Both the position numbers and the translations under genes were made by a program. From assembly GCA_902619925.1 (NCBI GenBank), contig CACNFY010000005.1, forward strand, positions 1 through 64,000: 64,000 nt of DNA, read 5' to 3'. The notes under the pieces are model-generated. The model was not told the DNA's origin. It searched no databases and saw nothing but the letters and a program-made list of their open reading frames with translations. Below are positions 52,455 to 60,325 of this stretch, one piece after another. The stretch is from an uncultured Pelagibacteraceae bacterium. Its GTDB lineage: Bacteria; Pseudomonadota; Alphaproteobacteria; Pelagibacterales; Pelagibacteraceae. Each line of letters opens with the position of its first letter. The stretch's first letter is position 1.

Positions 52455-52488
52455 CTTTCTTCCTTCTCTTAAATGAGAAGGGAGAAAG
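52455..52488. other. Strong purine/pyrimidine-biased hairpin in the ppx downstream intergenic region
   Basis: CTTTCTTCCTTCTC-TTAAAT-GAGAAGGGAGAAAG, 14-bp stem with one G-U pair, 6-nt loop; no adjacent T-run on either strand. Confidence 0.7.
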
Positions 52489-52499
52489 ATGATTTGGAT

Positions 52500-52745
52500 T
52501 TAATTATTTATAGATGCAGGAGATTGCTCTGCATTCTTCTTAGCAATTTTTTTTGCTTTTTTTTCTGCAACCTTTTTTTCTAGACCAGCAATTTTAATAT
52601 TAAGGCTTGATAATTTTTTTTCTTTAGCTGTTATTTTATTTTTAAGTTTATCAATTGATCTTAATATCTTTGTTTTTTTCTTTTCATTTTTTTTTAGTTT
52701 TTTTCTCATTACTGCCTCCGAATTATTTGAAATTAATTTAATCAT
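52500..52745 (-). CDS. Small lysine-rich coiled-coil protein
   Basis: MRKKLKKNEKKKTKILRSIDKLKNKITAKEKKLSSLNIKIAGLEKKVAEKKAKK; no family recognised. Confidence 0.6.
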   Translation of the reverse strand: MIKLISNNSEAVMRKKLKKNEKKKTKILRSIDKLKNKITAKEKKLSSLNIKIAGLEKKVAEKKAKKIAKKNAEQSPASINN

Positions 52746-52787
52746 ATAATCCTTAAATAAAAAAGATATTTTGATACAACCTATGGT

Positions 52788-53279
52788 TTATAGATTTTCA
52801 AGAATTGTTATTAGATATAAAAACATTGCTATATGAGAACTATTATTGAATTTTTGATTTAATATTAATTTGAATATATCTCTTTGATTAAAAAGATGAA
52901 TTCTAATACCTTGTTCTGGCTTCGAGATTTTAATTAAGTCTTCTGTGTAATAACCAGTAATTTTAGTAGTTAGTCGTCCAGGCTCTGTATAAAAACTAAC
53001 TATTTTAGTCAATTTTGATCTTGATCTATATCCTGTTTCTTCTCTTAATTCTTTTTGTGCTGATTGCAGAGTTGTTTCCTTTTTTTCCACTATGCCAGAA
53101 GGAAACTCGTAATTAATTTTGTTAATTGGAACTCTTTTTTGGGAAACTACTACATATTTGTCTTTAATCTTAGGTATTACTAATGAAAGATTAGAAGTTT
53201 TAAGATAATGATAAAACTCTTTTTTTTTAAATTTTTTGTTAATTAAACTTATTCGATTGGTAAGTTTTATATTTTTCAA
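52788..53279 (-). CDS. NUDIX hydrolase
   Basis: FPSGIVEKKETTLQSAQKELREETGY Nudix box. Confidence 0.9.
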   Translation of the reverse strand: MKNIKLTNRISLINKKFKKKEFYHYLKTSNLSLVIPKIKDKYVVVSQKRVPINKINYEFPSGIVEKKETTLQSAQKELREETGYRSRSKLTKIVSFYTEPGRLTTKITGYYTEDLIKISKPEQGIRIHLFNQRDIFKLILNQKFNNSSHIAMFLYLITILENL

Positions 53280-53935
53280 TTTTTTTCTAAAAATAACTTT
53301 TTAACAATAAATACAGCAATTAACATTCCTACAAGCTCGGCTAAAATATAATAAGGAGTGTTTAGATAACTAATACCTGTAAAAGACTCTGTAAATGTTC
53401 TAGCAATTGCAACAGCTGGATTTGCAAAAGAGGTAGAGGAGGTAAACCAATAACCAGCAGTAATATATAGACCAACACTAGCAGCAACAGCAATTTTACC
53501 TGACTTCATAGCCCCAAAAATTATCACTATAAGTCCTAATGTTGCTATTACCTCAGATGTGAATATATAAATCCCATCTCTTGACTTAGTAGATAATTCA
53601 TAAATCTCATGTTCAAAAAAGAAATTAGCTAAACCAACACCAATTAAGCAACCAACCAATTGAGCAATGATATAGTAGGGTAATAGTTTCCTTTTTAATT
53701 TGCCAGTTATTGCCATTGCGATACTTACAAATGGATTAAAGTGAGCTCCTGATACATCAGCAAATACTGTAATAAGCACAAATAAACCTGCTCCTGTTGC
53801 TATAGTGTTTGCAATTAACATTACTGCAACATCGTCAGTTAAGTTTTCTGCCATTAAACCCGAACCAACTATAATCATTACTAAAAAACAACTCCCTATT
53901 AATTCAGCAAGGAAATAACGGCTTTTATTTTTCAT
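53276..53935 (-). CDS. MIP-family aquaporin/aquaglyceroporin-like channel
   Basis: GAHFNPFVSIAMAI and FANPAVAIARTFT motifs, six TM segments; adjacent to arsC. Confidence 0.88.
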   Translation of the reverse strand: MKNKSRYFLAELIGSCFLVMIIVGSGLMAENLTDDVAVMLIANTIATGAGLFVLITVFADVSGAHFNPFVSIAMAITGKLKRKLLPYYIIAQLVGCLIGVGLANFFFEHEIYELSTKSRDGIYIFTSEVIATLGLIVIIFGAMKSGKIAVAASVGLYITAGYWFTSSTSFANPAVAIARTFTESFTGISYLNTPYYILAELVGMLIAVFIVKKLFLEKN

Positions 53936-54356
53936 TTATAAGTTCCTTTATTCTTTTATGAATATTGTTGTAAACTTTTTCTATTATTTCATCTTTTTTA
54001 TTTAAATCATTTGTTTCATTAAGTAATTTAACAGGATCCTCTATATCCCAATGAATTATCTGATCTTTATTAGGCCAAATAGGGCAGACCTCGTTATTGG
54101 CATTATTACAAACTGTAACAACATAATCCATTTTAATTTGACTTTTGATAAATTCATTAAAATTTTTAGATCTACAATTTGAAAGATCATAATGTTTTGA
54201 TAATAAGTAATTCTTCACATCTTCATTAATTTTTCCTGTTGGATTACTCCCAGCACTAAAACCTTTATACATATCGTCATACTCGTTATTTATTATACTT
54301 TCAGCAATAATACTTCTTGCTGAATTACCTGTGCATACGAACAATATATTCTTCAT
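53925..54356 (-). CDS. arsC: Arsenate reductase, low-molecular-weight phosphatase type
   Basis: FVCTGNSARSIIAESI (CX5R-type loop), SAGSNPTGKINEDV, VVTVCNNANNEVCPIWP, HWDIEDPVK. Confidence 0.9.
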   Translation of the reverse strand: MKNILFVCTGNSARSIIAESIINNEYDDMYKGFSAGSNPTGKINEDVKNYLLSKHYDLSNCRSKNFNEFIKSQIKMDYVVTVCNNANNEVCPIWPNKDQIIHWDIEDPVKLLNETNDLNKKDEIIEKVYNNIHKRIKELINEK

Positions 54357-54578
54357 TTAAAAAATAACTTTATAAATACCAATTACAAACAATGGGATTT
54401 GTAATCCAAAGTTAGTTAAAATTGCTTTATCTTTGCTCATAAATCCAGCAATAGTCCATCCAACAACTCCTAATCCATGAAAATATATATTTAACGGATA
54501 TATATTTAAATTTGTAAGAAGTATTCCTACTAAAACTAAGAATGTACTAATCCACTTTAGATATTTTTTTACAAACAT
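54357..54578 (-). CDS. Small membrane protein of unknown function
   Basis: 73 aa with three hydrophobic segments, immediately upstream of arsC. Confidence 0.7.
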   Translation of the reverse strand: MFVKKYLKWISTFLVLVGILLTNLNIYPLNIYFHGLGVVGWTIAGFMSKDKAILTNFGLQIPLFVIGIYKVIF

Positions 54579-54636
54579 AAAATTTCCTTTCGTTAATATT
54601 ATTTCAGTTATGTTAAGAATTTATTAAAATAAAGGA

Positions 54637-55047
54637 TTATCTACACTTTTTACATAATCCAAAGAACTCAAGATTGTATTTATTATACTTCATACCTGAA
54701 TTGTCCTGAAAACCAGATAGATATTTAGATAATTTAGGGTTACTTATTTCAGTAACTTTTTCACAACCATCGCAGATAGAAAAGGCTGTTGCATTAGAAA
54801 TTGTGCAACTAGAGTTTTTACAAGCTACAAAAGCATTTTTACTCTCAATTTTATGTACTTTACCTATTTCAACTAGTCTATCTAAAGCTCTATAGACTTG
54901 AGGTGGAGCCTTAAGACCTTTTTTTTGAACATTAAATAAAATTGAGTATGCTTTTAAGGGCTGATTTGCTTTTTCAATATAATCCAAAACTATTTTTTGA
55001 TTTTTTGATAAATATCCTTGCTTTTGAGCCATAATTTCTTTTATCAA
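54637..55047 (-). CDS. zur: Fur-family zinc uptake regulator Zur
   Basis: Fur-family wHTH, metal-site cysteines CDGCEKV and CKKCR, next to znuBC. Confidence 0.88.
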   Translation of the reverse strand: MIKEIMAQKQGYLSKNQKIVLDYIEKANQPLKAYSILFNVQKKGLKAPPQVYRALDRLVEIGKVHKIESKNAFVACKNSSCTISNATAFSICDGCEKVTEISNPKLSKYLSGFQDNSGMKYNKYNLEFFGLCKKCR

Positions 55048-55054
55048 TGAAAAG

Positions 55055-55858
55055 TTAGCTTTTCAATTGAGAACTCCTTTTAATTTTAATTAATGATAAA
55101 ACAAACAATATTAAACTAGCAGTTATAATAGATGGGCCTGAAGGTGTATTTATTTCTAATGAACTGAATAAACCTATTAATACAGACATTAAACCTGCAA
55201 TAACTGAATAAATTACCATACCTTTTGGATTTGAAGATATATTTCTGGCAATTGCAGCAGGCAAAATAAGCATTCCAGTTATTAATAATAATCCAACCAT
55301 TTTAATTGAAATCGCGATAATTGCTGCAAGTAGCAATGTAAATATTGCCTTCACTTTCTCTGGTTTCATTCCCTCTGCTTCTGCAAGCTCGTAATTAACC
55401 GTTGATGCAAAAAGCGGTTTATATATTAATTTTAAAACCAATAAAATTAATGCACCACCAAACCATACAATTATAATATCGTTTACATTCACAGCTAAAA
55501 TATCTCCAAATAATAAACCCATTAAATCAAATCGAATTGTTGCTATTAATCCAATAACAACTAACCCAACTGCAAGAGAAGAGTGGGCAAGTAATCCTAA
55601 TAAAGCATCAGTTGGTAAATTTGTTGTTTTCTCCAATTTTAGCAACATCAAAGCTACTAATGAGGAAACAATAAAAACAGATAATGCAATATTAATTTCC
55701 ATGGTATATGCAATAGTAATTCCTAGCAAAGCCGAGTGAGCTAAAGTATCTCCAAAGAATGATAGTCTCCTCCAAACAACAAAACAACCTAAAGGTCCAG
55801 TAACTAGAGCCATACCAATACCTACAAATAATGCTCTTATAAAAAAATCATCAAACAT
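55055..55858 (-). CDS. znuB: Zinc ABC transporter permease ZnuB
   Basis: GPLGCFVVWRRLSFFGDTLAHSALLGI. Confidence 0.93.
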   Translation of the reverse strand: MFDDFFIRALFVGIGMALVTGPLGCFVVWRRLSFFGDTLAHSALLGITIAYTMEINIALSVFIVSSLVALMLLKLEKTTNLPTDALLGLLAHSSLAVGLVVIGLIATIRFDLMGLLFGDILAVNVNDIIIVWFGGALILLVLKLIYKPLFASTVNYELAEAEGMKPEKVKAIFTLLLAAIIAISIKMVGLLLITGMLILPAAIARNISSNPKGMVIYSVIAGLMSVLIGLFSSLEINTPSGPSIITASLILFVLSLIKIKRSSQLKS

Positions 55859-55860
55859 TT

Positions 55861-56607
55861 TTAATTTTCCTCAACTGATCCATCTACACCATGTTTATGG
55901 TCGTGCTTATGCTCGTAAATAGATAATATTTTTGAAACATCTTCACCAAATAATTCTTGATATTTTTTATTATTAGCAACAGAAATGGGTGTTCCTGAAC
56001 AGCAGACATGACCATTAAGGCATACTACATGGTCGGTTTTAGACATAACAACGTGTAAATTATGAGATATCAGTAAAATTCCACACTTCAAAGTTTCAGA
56101 TATTTTTTTTATTAATTCATATAGTTCAATCTCTCCTGTGAAATCTACTCCTTGTACAGGTTCATCTAAAACTAATAAATCTGGTTTTTTTGCTACAGCT
56201 CGTGCCATTAAAACTCTTTGAAATTCACCACCAGATAAACTTTTCAAATCATTATTTAAAAGGTGTTTTGCACCTGTAATTTCTAAAGCTTCATTTATTT
56301 CTTGGTCTTGTAAATCCGAAGTCAAATTCATAAAGTCAAATACTCTTATAGGCAAAGTCCAATCAATTGAGATTTTCTGAGGGACATAAGCTATTTTTTT
56401 TGTAAATTTTTCAACTTTTCCGCTAATGTTTTTATATAAACCCAAAGCCATTTTGGCAGTAGTTGTTTTTCCAGACCCATTTGGACCTATTAATGTAATT
56501 ATTTTACCCTTTTCTATTTCAAGGGAAACATCTTTAACCAACCATTTATTATTTATAAAAACCCCGGCCTTTTCCATTTTTACTAATAAATTATCTGAAC
56601 TTTCCAC
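55861..56607 (-). CDS. znuC: Zinc ABC transporter ATP-binding protein ZnuC
   Basis: IGPNGSGKTTTAKMALGLY, LSGGEFQRVLMARAVA, His-rich C-terminus. Confidence 0.93.
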   Translation of the reverse strand: MESSDNLLVKMEKAGVFINNKWLVKDVSLEIEKGKIITLIGPNGSGKTTTAKMALGLYKNISGKVEKFTKKIAYVPQKISIDWTLPIRVFDFMNLTSDLQDQEINEALEITGAKHLLNNDLKSLSGGEFQRVLMARAVAKKPDLLVLDEPVQGVDFTGEIELYELIKKISETLKCGILLISHNLHVVMSKTDHVVCLNGHVCCSGTPISVANNKKYQELFGEDVSKILSIYEHKHDHKHGVDGSVEEN

Positions 56608-56631
56608 TATTAAATCCTTGTATTATGACAA

Positions 56632-56646
56632 TGTTATATTATAACA
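56632..56646. promoter_or_regulatory. Zur box 1
   Basis: Palindrome TGTTATATTATAACA, matching the Zur core TGTTAT-N3-ATAACA. Confidence 0.88.
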
Positions 56647-56647
56647 C

Positions 56648-56662
56648 TGTTATATTATAACA
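56648..56662. promoter_or_regulatory. Zur box 2
   Basis: Second identical TGTTATATTATAACA, 16 bp from the first. Confidence 0.88.
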
Positions 56663-56682
56663 AATTTATAAGGAGATATTAT

Positions 56683-57744
56683 ATGAAAAAAATTTCTAAA
56701 TCATTACTATTCGGTCCATTAGCAGGCATATTATTAATTTTGACACCTTTAAAAGCTGACATTAACGTTGTCACATCTATAAAACCTTTGCACTCATTAA
56801 CTAGTTATATTATGGAGGGTGTCGGAGAACCAGATCTAATAATAGATGGTGTTGCTTCACCACATAATTTTCAAATAAAGCCATCTCATGCAAAAATGCT
56901 TCAAAAAGCTGACCTGGTTATTTGGGTAGGTGAGGATTTAGAAAGTTTTTTACCTTCAGCATTAAAAAGTATCCCAAAAAATGCTGTTGTTTTTGAATTG
57001 TTAGATCAAAGTGGTTTAAAAAAACTAAAATTTAGAGAAAAAAATATTTTCGAAGGTCACGATGATCACGATGAACATGGTCATGATGAGCATGCCAAAA
57101 AAGAAGATGATCATGACGATCATGATGAGCATGCCAAAAAAGAAGATGATCATGACGACCATGACGATCATGATGAACATGGTAAAAAGGAAGATGATCA
57201 CGATGATCACGGACATGATGAACATGGACATGCTCATGGTGAGTATGACCCACACATTTGGCTTGATCCATCAAATGCTAAAGTAATTGTTAAAAAAATA
57301 ACAAATCAACTTAGCAAAATAGATAAAGATAATAGTTCTGTATATAAAGCTAATTCAAAAAAACTTCTTAAAGATTTAGACGGTCTTATAAAAGAAGTAA
57401 AAAATGAAATTAACAAAGATGCGAGCTTTGTGGTATTCCATGACGCTTATCAATATTTTGAAAAAAGATTTGGTATAAATGTAATTGGGGCTTTAACAGT
57501 TAATCCAGATGTGATGCCTGGTGCAGAGCAATTATCTGAAATTAGAGAAGTAATAGAGCATGAAAAAGCAAAATGTATTTTTTCTGAACCACAGTTTAAC
57601 CCTAATATAATAAATTCTATAGCAAGTGACACAGGTGTTAAAACCGGTGTTCTAGATCCTCTAGGAGCTAATATAAATAAGGGTAAAAATATGTACTTTC
57701 AGCTCATTAAAGATATGTCTAATTCTTTAAAGGATTGCTCATAG
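56683..57744 (+). CDS. znuA: Zinc ABC transporter substrate-binding protein ZnuA
   Basis: Signal peptide, SIKPLHSLTSYIMEGVGEP, long His/Asp-rich loop, YDPHIWLDPSNAKVI. Confidence 0.95.
   Translation: MKKISKSLLFGPLAGILLILTPLKADINVVTSIKPLHSLTSYIMEGVGEPDLIIDGVASPHNFQIKPSHAKMLQKADLVIWVGEDLESFLPSALKSIPKNAVVFELLDQSGLKKLKFREKNIFEGHDDHDEHGHDEHAKKEDDHDDHDEHAKKEDDHDDHDDHDEHGKKEDDHDDHGHDEHGHAHGEYDPHIWLDPSNAKVIVKKITNQLSKIDKDNSSVYKANSKKLLKDLDGLIKEVKNEINKDASFVVFHDAYQYFEKRFGINVIGALTVNPDVMPGAEQLSEIREVIEHEKAKCIFSEPQFNPNIINSIASDTGVKTGVLDPLGANINKGKNMYFQLIKDMSNSLKDCS
57082..57207 (+). repeat. 39-bp tandem repeats coding the His/Asp-rich ZnuA loop
   Basis: Units 57082-57120 and 57121-57159 differ only at the last base (HDEHAKKEDDHDD); diverged third unit 57169-57207 after a 9-bp insert. 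Confidence 0.9.
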
Positions 57745-57749
57745 TATAA

Positions 57750-58805
57750 TTAATAATTAAGTTTATTTTTTTTACTATTGAAGAATACGATTTTATTTTT
57801 ATTGAAAGAAAAACCTGTGTTGTTTTGAGGAAGGTCTTCTGATGTCCTTATTCTTATTTCGTTATCTTTGAATAAACCGTAAATAATTTTGTCAGAGCCC
57901 AAATTCTCTATGAGATCAATATTAATATTAAACTGTATTTCATGTTTAAGATTAGGATGTATATGCTCTGGTCTAATTCCTAAATATATTTCATTACTAA
58001 ATTTATAATTTTTAAACTCATATTCTTTTCCAAAAATTCTTAAAGTATTATTGTTTATAATATTGGATTTATTAATTTTGATAATATTCATTTTTGGCGT
58101 TCCAATAAATTCTGCAACAAATAAGTTATTAGGAAAATTATATATCTCATCTGGTGATCCTACCTGCTCAATTCTACCTTCATTTAAAATAACCATTTTA
58201 TCTGCCAAAGTCATAGCCTCTACCTGGTCATGAGTAACATAAATCATATTGGTTTTTATTTTTTTATGTAATTTAGAAATTTCAACTCTCATTTCTGATC
58301 TCAATGCTGCATCTAAATTTGATAAAGGTTCATCAAATAAAAATATTTTTGGATTTCTAGAAATTGCTCTTCCTATTGCAACCCTTTGTCTTTGACCACC
58401 AGATAGCTGTCCCGGTTTTCTATCCAAAAGATGTTTTATTTTTAGTATCTTTGCTGCTTGATTTACTTTCTTTTGAATATTGTTTTTGGAGATCTTTTCC
58501 ATTTTTAATCCAAATGACATATTTTCATAAACATTCATGTGTGGATACAAAGCATAAGATTGAAATACCATTGCCATATCTCTCTTTGAGGGTAATAAAT
58601 CATTAATAATATTTTTATTTAAAAGTATTGTTCCTTTATCTATTTTCTCTAGACCTGAAATCATTCTCAAAAGGGTAGATTTTCCACATCCTGAAGGTCC
58701 CACTAAAACGGTAAATTCACCATCATCAATTTCTAAGTTAAATTTTTTAATAACTTTGTTATTACCAAATGATTTTTCTACGTTTATGAATTTTATCTTT
58801 GCCAT
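57750..58805 (-). CDS. Sugar-type ABC transporter ATP-binding protein (UgpC/MalK type)
   Basis: [49 protein letters not shown]-terminal regulatory OB-fold region. Confidence 0.93.
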   Translation of the reverse strand: MAKIKFINVEKSFGNNKVIKKFNLEIDDGEFTVLVGPSGCGKSTLLRMISGLEKIDKGTILLNKNIINDLLPSKRDMAMVFQSYALYPHMNVYENMSFGLKMEKISKNNIQKKVNQAAKILKIKHLLDRKPGQLSGGQRQRVAIGRAISRNPKIFLFDEPLSNLDAALRSEMRVEISKLHKKIKTNMIYVTHDQVEAMTLADKMVILNEGRIEQVGSPDEIYNFPNNLFVAEFIGTPKMNIIKINKSNIINNNTLRIFGKEYEFKNYKFSNEIYLGIRPEHIHPNLKHEIQFNINIDLIENLGSDKIIYGLFKDNEIRIRTSEDLPQNNTGFSFNKNKIVFFNSKKNKLNY

Positions 58806-58956
58806 AAAATTGATATTTAAGTATAATTTCTATTTTATAATCATTATAAAAACCATCGTTATAAAACATAATATTTAAAGGGATAATTAAAGGGTTCTTT
58901 ATTCTTTTTCTTTTTGATACATTTTTTAAAAATTAGTTAATAAGGAGACATTACCA

Positions 58957-60279
58957 ATGAAAAAAATAATTATTTATATTTTTGCCTCACTATTTTTTGC
59001 AAGCTCTAGTATTTCAGGAATTACTTTTTGGACTACAGAAGTTCAGCCTGCGAGAATGGCTAAACAACAAGATATGGCAAAAGATTTTGAGTCAAAAACA
59101 GGTATAAGTGTTGAGGTTATTCCTGTGGAAGAAAAAGACTTAGGAAAAAGAGCTACAGCCGCAGCTGCAGCTGGAGATCTTCCTGATGTAATATATCATA
59201 CACTTCAGTACGTCTTACCGTGGGCGGAAGCTGGTATACTTGATGTAAATGCTAATAATGATGTAGTAAAGCAATTAGGTAAAAAAACTTTTGCACCAGG
59301 ACCATTAAACATGGCTAAAAAAGGCGGGAAGATTGCTGCTGTTCCAGTTGATGGTTGGACCCAAATGGTAGTGTATAGAAAAGATCTTTTCGAGAAAAAT
59401 GGATTAGAACCACCAACTTCTTATAAAAATATTGAAAAGGCTATAAATGTTCTTTCAGGTTCGGACATGTTTGGATTTGTTGCGGCAACAAAAACAGATG
59501 AAAACTTTATGAGCCAAGTTTTGGAACATGTTCTTTTAGCAAATGGAGTTAATTTTGTTAAAAAGGGTGGAACTAAAAAACAAGGGAAAGCTCTAAAGAA
59601 TTCATTAGAGTTTTATAAAGTTATAGCTAAGGCTAGTCCCCCAGGAGAACTTTTCTGGAAACAATCTAGGGAATTATATTTTGCAGGAAAAACACCAATG
59701 ATAATTTGGTCTCCATTTATAATGGACGAGCTTGCAGGATTAAGAGACTCAGCGCCTCCAACAATAAATAGTGATCCTACTTCTTCTGAATTAGCATCTA
59801 AGACTGGTTTCATTACTAATTTTAGCGGTCCTAATAACAGAAAAGGTGCTGCTTGGGCTGATGTAAGATATATGGGTATTACTGCAGATGCGGACACAGA
59901 TGAAGCTAAAAAATTTATTGAGTATTCAATGAACGAAGGTTACACAGCAACGCTTGGTATTGCCCCTGAAGGAAAATTTCCTGTTAGAAGAGGAAATAAG
60001 AATGATCCTAACGCATACACAAATGCTTGGAGTAAACTGCCAGTCGGTGTTGATAGAAAGAAACCATTAACTGAGCTTTATTCAGGTGATGTTATTAATA
60101 ATATTGTTGCAGGTCTAGATACAGCTAATAGATGGGGTGTTAAAGAAGGTGAACTATCAAGAGCCTCAAAAATTATCAATGCACAATTCTTAAACAGAAT
60201 TACAAGAGAATATATTGATGATCAAATTACTGTAGACGAGGCAGTTGATAAAATTAATGCAGAACTAGCTAAATTTTAA
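58957..60279 (+). CDS. Extracellular solute-binding protein, family 1 (sugar type)
   Basis: Signal peptide, ITFWTTEVQPARMAKQQDMAKDFESKTGISVEVIPV, DLPDVIYHTLQYV. Confidence 0.9.
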   Translation: MKKIIIYIFASLFFASSSISGITFWTTEVQPARMAKQQDMAKDFESKTGISVEVIPVEEKDLGKRATAAAAAGDLPDVIYHTLQYVLPWAEAGILDVNANNDVVKQLGKKTFAPGPLNMAKKGGKIAAVPVDGWTQMVVYRKDLFEKNGLEPPTSYKNIEKAINVLSGSDMFGFVAATKTDENFMSQVLEHVLLANGVNFVKKGGTKKQGKALKNSLEFYKVIAKASPPGELFWKQSRELYFAGKTPMIIWSPFIMDELAGLRDSAPPTINSDPTSSELASKTGFITNFSGPNNRKGAAWADVRYMGITADADTDEAKKFIEYSMNEGYTATLGIAPEGKFPVRRGNKNDPNAYTNAWSKLPVGVDRKKPLTELYSGDVINNIVAGLDTANRWGVKEGELSRASKIINAQFLNRITREYIDDQITVDEAVDKINAELAKF

Positions 60280-60292
60280 ATAAATATGTTTT

Positions 60293-60323
60293 AAAAGCGG
60301 ATAATAATATATTATCCGCTTTT
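60293..60323 (+). terminator. Perfect hairpin between solute-binding protein gene and first permease gene
   Basis: AAAAGCGGATAAT-AATAT-ATTATCCGCTTTT, 13-bp perfect stem, 5-nt loop. Confidence 0.7.
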
Positions 60324-60325
60324 GC

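Noticed and set aside
57025-57286. Three alternative-frame ORFs over the znuA His-rich region (57025-57255 -, 57032-57274 -, 57062-57286 +)
   Set aside because: Low-complexity readings of the GAT/CAT repeats in the well-supported znuA frame.
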